A stretch of 32,093 nucleotides of DNA, taken from assembly GCF_052030685.1 (NCBI RefSeq), contig NZ_JBQAJM010000026.1, forward strand, positions 1-32,093, given 5' to 3'. The position numbers and the translations under genes were made by a program. Source of the DNA: Caedibacter sp052030685. GTDB lineage: Bacteria; Pseudomonadota; Gammaproteobacteria; Francisellales; Francisellaceae. Below are positions 15,854 to 24,279 of this stretch, one piece after another (positions within the stretch are counted from its first letter, which is position 1; each line of letters opens with the position of its first letter). The notes under the pieces are model-generated. The model did no database searches, had not been told where the DNA came from, and saw only the letters and a list, made by a program, of their open reading frames with translations.

Positions 15854-18800
15854 GTGGTTACTGAAGATGAAAAAATACAGCAATGGTGCCAACAACAAAG
15901 TGTTTGTACACTATCTTATCAAGAATACCAAGAAAGTAATTACCAAGGTTATGTGTTATTTAGCATTGCAAACAGCCACATTATCCCAAGAAATCTTATT
16001 GAAAAACACAAGGTTCAACATGCAATCAACTACCATAATGCATTGCTGCCTAGCTATGCTGGAACTAATCCTACAACTTGGGCAATTATTAACGGAGAAA
16101 AAAAACACGGGGTTACTTGGCATAAAATCTCTGGTGAAATTGACGCTGGCGATATTATTCGACAAGAGGAAATAACAATTTCAAGAGAGGATACTACGTA
16201 CAGCCTTAATATGAAGTGCACTCAAAAAGCACTTGCATTATTTAAAATACTATTATCTGATTTGTCAAATAATCAACTACAGTTTCAAGCTCAGGCTTTA
16301 AATGAAAGAAGTTATTTTTCATTAAATCACTCGCTAAAAAACCATGGCTTTATTAATGGTTGTGAAAGTTTAACGCAAATATCTCGTTACTGCCACGCAC
16401 TTGATTTTGGTGGTGATCAATCAAATCAAATTGCTACAGCTAAGCTTAGTTTTAAAGGATCAGTCTATTTATTAGGCGTACCTATATGGGTTGAAAAACC
16501 CAAAAACTTTTTTGATTTAAAAGGCTTGTACATTGTTTCAAAGGATAAGGCACTACACTTTCCATCAATCTATAACTGTTATGGTATTGAAAAAAATATA
16601 AGTAAAATAATTAGTTTTGAAGAATTACAAAAATATAACATTACACTGGGTGATGACCAGTATCATCAACTAAAGCATATCAAAAAACAAGAACGTAGTT
16701 ACGCACTAGCTATCAATTCTTTGAAAAACAAAGTAAATTCCACGCTTCATTTATCAATGAATCATACGACACAAGAGTCATTAGAGTATTCGATTAACAC
16801 ATTAAACTTAAGTACTACGCAGATTATTGGTGCTATTTCATTAGTTTTACTACGCATTTTTCATCAAAATAACTTTCTAGTCTCTTGTTATGTCGAAAAC
16901 CCTGATTTAAGACATTTATCTTATTTAGTCGATACCAAATACATGATTGAGCTAAAGCAGGTGTTGAATGAGGAAAAGCTACTAAATTTTCAAGAGTATA
17001 TTCAAAATAACTCACTAAAGAAGCAAAACATTACCAAAGATTTTTATTATCGTTATAACTGTATGGAGTTATTAACTGATATTGCCATTTATCAGGGCAA
17101 TAGCTTTGATACTATATTTGCGCATAAATTGAATTTTGTTATCAATAATGGGCAGCTTAATATTACTGGCATTAAAACCGACTCAATTGAGCTTAAAGGT
17201 ATTGTTAGCGCCCTAACCACAATGTTTAAGCACTACAAATATTATTTAAATAGTGGCGCTTTTATTAAAGATATTCCTCTTTTGTCAAAAGAAGAATATC
17301 AGAAAATCATTGTTGACTGGAATAATACTGATAAACCTTATCCAAGGGATAAAACTATTTGCCAACTATTTGAAGAGCAAGTTGAAAAGACGCCCAATCA
17401 TATTGCAATTGTATTTGAGGAGAAACAGTTTACTTATAAAGAATTAAATGCCAAATCTAATCAATTAGCGAGATATTTGAAGACATTAAGCAATATTCAA
17501 CCTGATGATTTAATTGCAATATGCTTGGACAAAAGCTTAGAAATGATTGTTGGAATTTTAGGTATTTTAAAGTCGGGTGCAGCTTATGTGCCTATTGATC
17601 CTAATTCTCCTAATGAGAGGGTGAAATATATACTTGATGACACTAAAACATCTTTATTATTATCACAATCACAATATGTCTTTAAACTTAAAAATATTTC
17701 AAAAGCAATCATTATCCCCTTAGATGAGCTTAGCTATAAAACCTTTCCAGTATGTAATTTAAATGATTTGAGTAGCTCTGATAATTTAGCCTGCACAATT
17801 TATACTTCCGGAACAACTGGGCGACCCAAGGGCGTATTGTTAACACATAAAAACATTATTAGTCTGGTCGCTAATAATTATATAGAAATTAATAAGCAAA
17901 GTGTTTTTTCTTACTTATCTTCTCCTGCCTTTGACGCATCATTTTTTGAAACATGGACTCCTCTACTTTCTGGTGCAAAATTAATTATTCCTAATAGTAT
18001 TATGAACCTAGTGAGTGATATAAAGACCTTTAAATTATTTCTAATTAGTCATAAAATTAATGTGTTATGGTTAACAAAGTCCTTGTTTAATAGTTTATTT
18101 TTAAATGACAATACAATTTTTCAAACTATCAAATATCTTTTAGTCGGCGGTGAGGCACTGGAAGTCGATATCATTAACAAAGTTTTAAGCTGTAAACACA
18201 GGCCGCGGTATCTTATTAATGGATATGGACCAACTGAGAGCACTACATTTGCCGCAAGTTATCATATAAATAAAAAAATTAATTTATCTTCTGTTCCTAT
18301 TGGAAGGCCTTTAAATCACCGGAAAGTATATGTTTTGGATAGCAATCAGCAACCCTTATCAACTAATATCATTGGAGAGTTATATATTAGTGGAGAAGGT
18401 CTAGCACGCGGTTACTTAAACCAACCTAAGCTTACGGCTGAAAAATTTATCCTCAACCCTTTTGCAAGTGGATCTGATAACGAAAGTGTCGCTTGTCGCT
18501 TGTATAAAACAGGTGATCTAGTTAGGTGGTTATCCACTGGAGACTTAGAGTTTATAGGACGTAAAGATACTCAAATTAAACTGCGAGGATTTAGGGTTGA
18601 GCTAGCTGAAATTGAAAATAGTATAATGGCTATTACAAATATTCAGCAAGCTGTTGTGATTAACAAAGTAGTCAACGATGAACAACATCTTTTTGCTTAT
18701 TTTACCTCAAATAGTCAAATGAAGTCTGATTTAGTAATAGAGCAACTTAAAAGTAAGCTGCCGCACTATATGATACCCAGCGCTATATTACAGATACATG

Positions 18801-20371
18801 AAATACCTCTAACTGCAAACGGTAAAACTGATATAAACGCCTTACCTGATATTGATTTTAGAAGTACTCAAACATATATCAAACCAAGAAACCAACAAGA
18901 AAGGATCATTTGTCAGGCTTTTTCTAATGTTTTATCTATCGAAAGAGTTGGAATTGATGATGATTTTTTTGCACTAGGAGGTAGTTCTATCAAAGCAATT
19001 CAACTCACAATGCTTTTACAAGAAAAGTTTAAAGTAGAAGTTTCAGAAATATTTGAGCTAAGGACACCACGAAAGCTTGCCTATAATAAAGATATAACCA
19101 ACAATTTATTGAAAGTTAAATTAGAGAAAATCAAGCACAGCTATGCTAAACAACAGAGCAATCTGCTTAAGCCAGCCGCATTACTTAAAAAGAAACTGTA
19201 TCTGTCAGAAGTAGCAAATATGCCAACAGTAAATAATAAACTAAAAAAAATTAATAATATTTTGCTCACTGGCGCTACTGGCTTTTTAGGTTGTAATTTA
19301 TTGCATCAATTACTAATTTCAACCAACTATCAAATTTACCTTTGTATTAGAGCTGAAAATGAAATACATGCAATCCAGCGAATTACTAGAAAGTATCAGT
19401 TTTATTTCGGGCTACCTCTTGAAGCGCAATATGGTAAACGTATTACTTATATTGTCTGTGATTTAGAAAAAAAACAAATTGGTTTAAGTGACTCTGCATA
19501 TTACAAGTTAATACAAAGTATTGATAGTATTATCCATTGTGCTGCCTTAGTGAAACACTACGGTATTGAACAAGTATTTTATAATGCTAACGTCCAGGCA
19601 ACTATTAATTTACTTGAGCTTTGCGAATTAACCAAACTTAAAGACTTTCATTACATTTCAACTTATTCGATTATGCATAGGGTAGATTCCGATCAAGATG
19701 ATGTGGTTCATGAAGGTGACTTTCCTAAGCTTCATAAACGAATGACTGTCTATAATAGAACAAAAGCACTAGGGGAACTTAAGGTAATATCAGCAAGAGA
19801 AAAAGGAATCACATCAAATATTTATAGAGTAGGTAATATGGCTTTAATGCTACACAGGTTTCAGACTCAGGAAAACTTTAATGATAATGCCTTTAATAAT
19901 TATTTACAATTTTTATGTAACGTAAGGCAAGTTCCTATAGGTAATAATGTTGTTGAAGTTTCACCTGCAGATTTAACAGCCAAAGCCATTATCACGCTAT
20001 TTGATAAAGACAGTCTAAGAAATCAAATATTTCACCCTTTCAACCCTAATAGGTTTGATATTTCAAAAGTAGAATTAATGGGCGACAAAATTCAGGTAGT
20101 TAGTATGCAATCATTTATTTCTACAGTTACCAATAGCATGTGTCAAAGCCGATTTAGTCATTCCTACTTACATCTAGGGTGGAATTTTAAAGATGAATTT
20201 ATTGATAAGTTCAGTGTAGATATTCTTCAACAAAAAACGACTCAAATTTTGTCAAATCTAGGATTTCAGTGGGAAGAATTATCTTATGGATTTCTTGAAA
20301 ATTATTTTGAAATGTTATCTAATCAGTTCTTAGAAGAGAATACCAATGAAATAAGAAAGGTATATGCATAA
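15854..20371 (+). CDS. NRPS: formyltransferase, partial C, A (Val-like code), PCP, thioester reductase
   Basis: The open frame has 1505 residues; the true start is probably 15666 after a frame change. Domains: formyltransferase, about 1-215, with Asn59, His61 and Asp97 matching the methionyl-tRNA formyltransferase catalytic set, and a C-terminal subdomain near 170-215; a condensation-like remnant, about 290-480, lacking HHxxxDG; adenylation, about 500-1000, with YTSGTTGRPKG, NGYGPTE, YKTGDL and Lys991 in NGK; carrier, with Ser1045 in LGGSS; reductase, from about 1134, with NILLTGATGFLG and the YxxxK of VYNRTK. The specificity residues read D-A-F-W-L-G-G-T-F-K, one conservative change from the classic valine code. 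Predicted product: N-formyl-valinal or valinol, analogous to the first module of linear gramicidin (formyl-Val) but with reductive release. Its stop overlaps the next start (TAATG). Confidence 0.87.
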   Translation: MVTEDEKIQQWCQQQSVCTLSYQEYQESNYQGYVLFSIANSHIIPRNLIEKHKVQHAINYHNALLPSYAGTNPTTWAIINGEKKHGVTWHKISGEIDAGDIIRQEEITISREDTTYSLNMKCTQKALALFKILLSDLSNNQLQFQAQALNERSYFSLNHSLKNHGFINGCESLTQISRYCHALDFGGDQSNQIATAKLSFKGSVYLLGVPIWVEKPKNFFDLKGLYIVSKDKALHFPSIYNCYGIEKNISKIISFEELQKYNITLGDDQYHQLKHIKKQERSYALAINSLKNKVNSTLHLSMNHTTQESLEYSINTLNLSTTQIIGAISLVLLRIFHQNNFLVSCYVENPDLRHLSYLVDTKYMIELKQVLNEEKLLNFQEYIQNNSLKKQNITKDFYYRYNCMELLTDIAIYQGNSFDTIFAHKLNFVINNGQLNITGIKTDSIELKGIVSALTTMFKHYKYYLNSGAFIKDIPLLSKEEYQKIIVDWNNTDKPYPRDKTICQLFEEQVEKTPNHIAIVFEEKQFTYKELNAKSNQLARYLKTLSNIQPDDLIAICLDKSLEMIVGILGILKSGAAYVPIDPNSPNERVKYILDDTKTSLLLSQSQYVFKLKNISKAIIIPLDELSYKTFPVCNLNDLSSSDNLACTIYTSGTTGRPKGVLLTHKNIISLVANNYIEINKQSVFSYLSSPAFDASFFETWTPLLSGAKLIIPNSIMNLVSDIKTFKLFLISHKINVLWLTKSLFNSLFLNDNTIFQTIKYLLVGGEALEVDIINKVLSCKHRPRYLINGYGPTESTTFAASYHINKKINLSSVPIGRPLNHRKVYVLDSNQQPLSTNIIGELYISGEGLARGYLNQPKLTAEKFILNPFASGSDNESVACRLYKTGDLVRWLSTGDLEFIGRKDTQIKLRGFRVELAEIENSIMAITNIQQAVVINKVVNDEQHLFAYFTSNSQMKSDLVIEQLKSKLPHYMIPSAILQIHEIPLTANGKTDINALPDIDFRSTQTYIKPRNQQERIICQAFSNVLSIERVGIDDDFFALGGSSIKAIQLTMLLQEKFKVEVSEIFELRTPRKLAYNKDITNNLLKVKLEKIKHSYAKQQSNLLKPAALLKKKLYLSEVANMPTVNNKLKKINNILLTGATGFLGCNLLHQLLISTNYQIYLCIRAENEIHAIQRITRKYQFYFGLPLEAQYGKRITYIVCDLEKKQIGLSDSAYYKLIQSIDSIIHCAALVKHYGIEQVFYNANVQATINLLELCELTKLKDFHYISTYSIMHRVDSDQDDVVHEGDFPKLHKRMTVYNRTKALGELKVISAREKGITSNIYRVGNMALMLHRFQTQENFNDNAFNNYLQFLCNVRQVPIGNNVVEVSPADLTAKAIITLFDKDSLRNQIFHPFNPNRFDISKVELMGDKIQVVSMQSFISTVTNSMCQSRFSHSYLHLGWNFKDEFIDKFSVDILQQKTTQILSNLGFQWEELSYGFLENYFEMLSNQFLEENTNEIRKVYA

Positions 20372-21825
20372 TGGATATCTTAGTCAAAAATGGTTTCATC
20401 AATAGTGTTAAACTAGATGGTCGTTCCCACCTTAAACATATTTTAGGAAAGCAATATAACGATGTCTTTAAAAAGTCAAAGCAAGACGACTACCCTAAAA
20501 GTATTCTTGTAATGGGACAAGGTGAAAAGTTATCCCACTTTCTGGTTAGTAAATTTACCAAAACTAACGAGGGTATGCTGTACAATTTAATTCAGGTTGA
20601 CGATTTAATACAGTACTTCAGTAATAGATTAACTCAAAAAGAACAAGAATTAAACTCAATCATAGATATGGTTCCAGGGATTTTATATTGGAAGGATAAC
20701 AAAGGAAACTATCTTAAAACTAATAACTCTAAGTTGGCTGGAGGTATGAGTGCTTATGAATTAGTGGGCAAAAATGACCTTGATATATGGCCAGATAAAG
20801 CTAAGGAATTAAAAGCACATGATTTAAAGGTTATTAATACTAAAAAAACCTCAATACAAGAGGAAGTAACGATAGAAAAAGGTATAACGAAATATTACCT
20901 TGCTCAGAAGTCACCTTATTTTGACCATAGTAATAATGTTACTGGGATTGTTGGGCTATCTATTGATATTACCGAGCGTAAAAAACTAGAACTTGAATTA
21001 CGCAACAAAAAGAATCAGCTTGAAAAACGGCTTGCTTTTCAAAAGCACTATATTAAGTCATATGGCTATGATTATATTAGTGTACTCAAGCTAATTTCCG
21101 AGTCGATAGAAAATATTGAAGCGCGATTAATGCAATTAGATATTCCTCAAACTGTGCGTAGTGATCTAAACGATGACTTTTATCAGATCAATGAAAGTTT
21201 ATCAGAGATTTATACGCTATATCAGAAGATTAATACCGCCATTTTGCAACAAGATGAACGTCAGCAAATCGTAACCGTTGAATCAACTTTGGAAGAAATC
21301 ATTGAGAATGAAGTCGGTCTTGCCAATACTTTTATCAACAGTGATTTAAAAACCAAAGTAAAGTACCAAATTGTACCATTAGCGCGTCAGAAACTATTGA
21401 TTGATTATGCTAAGCTGCGTCATATTGTTCGCACCTTTCTATCCAACTTCACAAACTCCGTAAGTGCAAAAAATAGTCATGATATCAATTTAACCATTAC
21501 TGCCAAAGAGAGCTTTAAAAGCGATACCTTGTATGTCACTTTTTCTTTTAATGGTGGCACGCCCTTTTTAGAGCTTGAGGCTGATATGATTCGTGCCGAG
21601 CATTTGATTAATCACTCACTTAATCATATCCCAGGCAGTAAGCATAGTTTGGCTTATGAGCTAGCATTAGCAAAGTCTTACATCGAGCTACTATGCGCTG
21701 GCGAAAAATTAAATGACGCTATACTTGATCAGCAACAGTTGTCATTTACCCTACCATTTAAAAAAGTATACTATGAGGACAAAGCACCAAAGCTCAAAGC
21801 AATCATTAATGGTGTGAGCGATTAA
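20371..21825 (+). CDS. PAS sensor with degenerate histidine-kinase-like C-terminus
   Basis: Soluble protein of 484 residues. Residues 1-90 are unrecognised. A PAS domain spans about 95-205 (IDMVPGILYWKDNKGNYLKTN ... VGLSIDITERK). A helical segment at about 205-310 sits where a dimerisation/phosphoacceptor domain would be, but no H-box is obvious. Residues about 330-470 look like a worn HATPase fold: LRHIVRTFLSNFTNSV in place of the N-box, FSFNGGTPF in place of DxGxG, and LAYELALAKSYIELLCAGE in place of GxGL. Kinase activity is therefore doubtful; it may bind a ligand or a partner. It is coupled to the NRPS by a one-base overlap and its PAS domain is closely related to that of the gene at 23137. 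Confidence 0.75.
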   Translation: MDILVKNGFINSVKLDGRSHLKHILGKQYNDVFKKSKQDDYPKSILVMGQGEKLSHFLVSKFTKTNEGMLYNLIQVDDLIQYFSNRLTQKEQELNSIIDMVPGILYWKDNKGNYLKTNNSKLAGGMSAYELVGKNDLDIWPDKAKELKAHDLKVINTKKTSIQEEVTIEKGITKYYLAQKSPYFDHSNNVTGIVGLSIDITERKKLELELRNKKNQLEKRLAFQKHYIKSYGYDYISVLKLISESIENIEARLMQLDIPQTVRSDLNDDFYQINESLSEIYTLYQKINTAILQQDERQQIVTVESTLEEIIENEVGLANTFINSDLKTKVKYQIVPLARQKLLIDYAKLRHIVRTFLSNFTNSVSAKNSHDINLTITAKESFKSDTLYVTFSFNGGTPFLELEADMIRAEHLINHSLNHIPGSKHSLAYELALAKSYIELLCAGEKLNDAILDQQQLSFTLPFKKVYYEDKAPKLKAIINGVSD

Positions 21826-21851
21826 ATTTAACTAAGCTAGAGAGGTTATGG

Positions 21852-22715
21852 ATGAAGCTAGCAAATAATAACCAATATTTACATGAAGCATTTAACGAGA
21901 CTCAGCAGACAATGGCTCCATTTGAGAAGCAATTGCTTGATTGTGGAAATGTACCTTATGAATTACAGCAGGTTATTGATTGTCTTGATGCTCATGTTTA
22001 TTGGAAGGGACTGGATGGTGACTATTTAGCTTGCAATCAGGCAGTTGCCCAATTTCATAATAGACGTCACGCGCAAGAAATTTTTGGCAAGACAGACCAG
22101 CAATTACTCTCTGAATATACTGCAAGTATGGTCAAAAAGCATGATGGTGAAACCATGGTATCGAAGAGGACTATCCTTTATGACGAATACGAAAGTGACA
22201 AAAAGTTGCATTTTTTATCACGAAAAAGCCCCCTCTTTAATAAAAATAGGGAGGTAATTGGTATTGTTGGTGTGTCTGTTGACATTACTGAGCGCAAACA
22301 GTTGGAGCTTGAATTAAAACAAAACAAAGAAGGCATATTCACATTTGATCAGGATATCGAAGTCGTTGCAGACAGCGATTTTCTGCGTCCAGATTTGCAT
22401 AAAAAATCGCAATACCTAACAAATGGCTCTGCTATTAGCTTAACTGTTGAGGCAAAGAAATTTTATCGCGATGTTGTCGATGCATTATCGGTAAAACAGT
22501 TGGATGTGCTTTATCTGACTTTGTCAGGTTATAAAATGAAAATGATTGCCTATCACATGAATATAGGTATTGAAACGGTCAAAACCTATATCAAGCAAAT
22601 CAGATTTAGATTAAATTACCACTGTACAACAGCGATGATTGAGGATTGTTTCAAGCACCGAGTTAAACATCAATTTGAGCGATCACAAGCGCTCATGAAT
22701 AAGTTTCACCGCTAA
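21852..22715 (+). CDS. PAS domain, LuxR-type HTH regulator (copy 1)
   Basis: The protein has 287 residues. A PAS domain lies at about 35-155 (CLDAHVYWKGLDGDYLACNQ ... VGVSVDITERKQLELELK). A linker (FTFDQDIEVVADSDFLRPD) and a LuxR/GerE-type HTH at about 205-260 follow (LSVKQLDVLYLTLSGYKMKMIAYHMNIGIETVKTYIKQIRFRLN). It has no receiver domain, so the PAS is the likely sensor. The C-terminal 129 residues differ at only 5 positions from those of the gene at 23137, whereas the PAS domains differ widely. It follows the PAS sensor by 26 bp, with AGAGG before the ATG. It may regulate the NRPS in response to its product; that is inference. Confidence 0.85.
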   Translation: MKLANNNQYLHEAFNETQQTMAPFEKQLLDCGNVPYELQQVIDCLDAHVYWKGLDGDYLACNQAVAQFHNRRHAQEIFGKTDQQLLSEYTASMVKKHDGETMVSKRTILYDEYESDKKLHFLSRKSPLFNKNREVIGIVGVSVDITERKQLELELKQNKEGIFTFDQDIEVVADSDFLRPDLHKKSQYLTNGSAISLTVEAKKFYRDVVDALSVKQLDVLYLTLSGYKMKMIAYHMNIGIETVKTYIKQIRFRLNYHCTTAMIEDCFKHRVKHQFERSQALMNKFHR

Positions 22716-23136
22716 TGTTTATATTCCAATGTAATGAAAGAATAAGTTGTACCACTTATTATGTTGCGTGAATGAGGGGTAATTAAAACACGACTAATTT
22801 GGCTAAGACTAAATATTCACCCACAAGTGTTCATCGTACCCTGAGCGTAAGTCGAAGCGATGCACTGAGCATCAGTCGAAGCGGTGCACTGAGCATCAGT
22901 CGAAGCGGTGCACTAAGCAACAGTCGAAGTGTGGGGAAGCTTGGGGAAAATCACACTCCATAGAGGCTTCGACTTACGCTCAGCCAGCGCTTACACAATC
23001 AAAGTGGGCTCGAATATAGTCATAGCCACTAATTTTTATTGATTACTGTTTTTTAGTATAACGCTAACTTATACATATGATTTATAGAAGTGAATACGGT
23101 AATATATATCGTGTGTGAATAGGTTAAGGAAAAACT
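22716..23136. other. Intergenic region between the two PAS-LuxR genes
   Basis: About 420 bp without a gene. It contains four 24-bp tandem repeats with an inverted copy (22841-22983) described separately. The last 90 bp before the second regulator are AT-rich and probably hold its promoter, though no convincing -35/-10 pair stands out. Confidence 0.6.
22841..22983. repeat. REP-like element: four 24-bp tandem units plus inverted copy
   Basis: Units with core CTGAGCGTAAGTCGAAGC start at 22841, 22865, 22889 and 22913, an exact 24-bp period; the second and third are identical over the core (CTGAGCATCAGTCGAAGC), and the fourth is more diverged. A perfect inverted copy of the first core lies at 22966-22983, so the element can fold into a long hairpin. 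CTGAGC...GTCGAAG cores of this kind are common intergenic REP-type elements in bacteria. There are no spacers, so it is not a CRISPR array. It sits exactly between two recombined regulator genes. Confidence 0.8.
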
Positions 23137-23946
23137 ATGGGCAAATTTGTTAACTTTGGATGTCTTGATAGCTCTTTCAGCTCAAATCAACAAGAACAAG
23201 CCTTGATCTTAGATATGATTCCAGGTGTGTTGTATTGGAAAGATAAAGAAGGAAATTATTTAAAAACTAATGAATTCAATCTAGCTAGCGGTATAAACCC
23301 TCATGAGATCGTAGGAAAAAATGACCTTGATATATGGTCGGAAAAAGCGGAGCAACTAAAAGAAAATGATCAAAGTGTTATTACTACTAGAAGGACTTTA
23401 GTACTAGAAGAAACAACAGTAGAACAAGGTTTGACAAGACACTACCTTGCTCAGAAAGCACCCTATTTTGACCATGATAATAATGTCATTGGGATTGTTG
23501 GGCTATCTATTGATATTACTGAGCGCAAAAATCTGGAACTCGAGTTGCAAAAAAACAAGGAAGGACTTTTCACCTTTGATCAGGATATCGAAGTCGTTGC
23601 AGACAGCGATTTTCTGCGTCCAGATTTGCATAAAAAATCGCAATACCTAACAAATGGCTCTGCTATTAGCTTAACTGTTGAGGCACAAAAGTTTTATCAC
23701 GATGTTGTCGATGCATTATCGGTAAAACAGTTGGATGTGCTTTATCTGACTTTGTCGGGCTATAAAATGAAAATGATTGCCTATCACATGAATATTGGTA
23801 TTGAAACGGTTAAAACCTATATCAAGCAAATCAGATTCAGATTAAATTACCACTGTACAACAACGATGATTGAGGATTGTTTCAAGCACCGAGTTAAATA
23901 TCAATTTGAGCGATCACAAGCGCTCATGAATAAGTTTCACCGCTAA
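23137..23946 (+). CDS. PAS domain, LuxR-type HTH regulator (copy 2, mosaic)
   Basis: The protein has 269 residues: PAS at about 22-135 and LuxR-type HTH at about 185-245. The PAS half matches the PAS of the sensor at 20371 (shared YWKD-GNYLKTN, VGKNDLDIW, YLAQK-PYFDH and GIVGLSIDITERK), while the C-terminal 129 residues are almost identical to the regulator at 21852. The gene is thus a mosaic of its two neighbours, with the join at the KNKEG segment after the PAS. ATG follows AAGGAAAAACT. It probably recognises the same DNA site as copy 1 but a different, or the sensor's, signal. Confidence 0.85.
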   Translation: MGKFVNFGCLDSSFSSNQQEQALILDMIPGVLYWKDKEGNYLKTNEFNLASGINPHEIVGKNDLDIWSEKAEQLKENDQSVITTRRTLVLEETTVEQGLTRHYLAQKAPYFDHDNNVIGIVGLSIDITERKNLELELQKNKEGLFTFDQDIEVVADSDFLRPDLHKKSQYLTNGSAISLTVEAQKFYHDVVDALSVKQLDVLYLTLSGYKMKMIAYHMNIGIETVKTYIKQIRFRLNYHCTTTMIEDCFKHRVKYQFERSQALMNKFHR

Positions 23947-23993
23947 TGTTTATTTGCTCATTTTCTGTTTGAAGTTTTTCCTTTTTTGAAAGT

Positions 23994-24010
23994 TCCCTAC
24001 TTTTTAGGGA
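23994..24010. terminator. Small hairpin after the second regulator
   Basis: TCCCTA-CTTTT-TAGGGA forms a 6-bp stem with a 5-base loop 48 bp after the regulator stop. No clear U-tract follows on the plus strand, so it is a weak terminator at best. Confidence 0.3.
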
Positions 24011-24012
24011 TA

Positions 24013-24039
24013 TTGTTACATTTTGATACAAGTTACAAT
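24013..24039 (+). promoter_or_regulatory. Candidate promoter of the peptide operon
   Basis: TTGTTA (24013-24018) and TACAAT (24034-24039) are 15 bp apart, slightly short for a sigma70 promoter, and lie about 45 bp before the first start codon. GTTACA occurs twice within this element as a direct repeat, which may be a regulator site. No other promoter-like sequence is seen inside the operon. Confidence 0.35.
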
Positions 24040-24084
24040 GCTTTAGCGCTTTAGGTGTCATCTATGAGGGGTAATGGAGAGTAT

Positions 24085-24279
24085 ATGGAAAGTGATATAA
24101 AACATTATAAAACAGAGGTGACCATTCCAACATGCTATGGAGATGTAGAGTTTTGCACTTTCAGCGACCTATCAGGTAATACTGAGGAGTTTGCGTTAAT
24201 CTTCAATAGAAACTTAATACTATGCGGTTTACATGACTCACTGAGTTTTACTGTAAAGGAACCCATATTATGGAATTGA
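24085..24279 (+). CDS. Small protein resembling the GTP cyclohydrolase II N-terminus
   Basis: The protein has 64 residues. The stretch TEVTIPTCYGDVEFCTFSD...EEFALIFNR resembles the first 45 residues of GTP cyclohydrolase II (RibA; typically LPTxYGxFRxxAFxD...EHxALxxGD). It ends before the zinc-binding cysteines and catalytic residues, so it cannot be an active cyclohydrolase. ATG at 24085 is chosen because GGAGAG sits 5 bases upstream; ATG 24064 and GTG 24055 are alternatives. Its last 10 bases overlap the ATP-grasp start, which suggests a maintained coupled gene rather than random debris. It may be a truncated relic or a repurposed binding domain; the match is by eye only. Confidence 0.5.
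   Translation: MESDIKHYKTEVTIPTCYGDVEFCTFSDLSGNTEEFALIFNRNLILCGLHDSLSFTVKEPILWN

Noticed and set aside
15854..15856. GTG 15854 as the real NRPS start
   Set aside because: It lacks a ribosome binding site and would remove the first strand and GNTG loop of the formyltransferase, which is encoded just upstream in the same frame.
22841..22930. CRISPR-like regular repeats
   Set aside because: The 24-bp units follow one another directly with no spacers, and an inverted copy is present; this fits a REP-type element, not a CRISPR array. No cas genes are seen.
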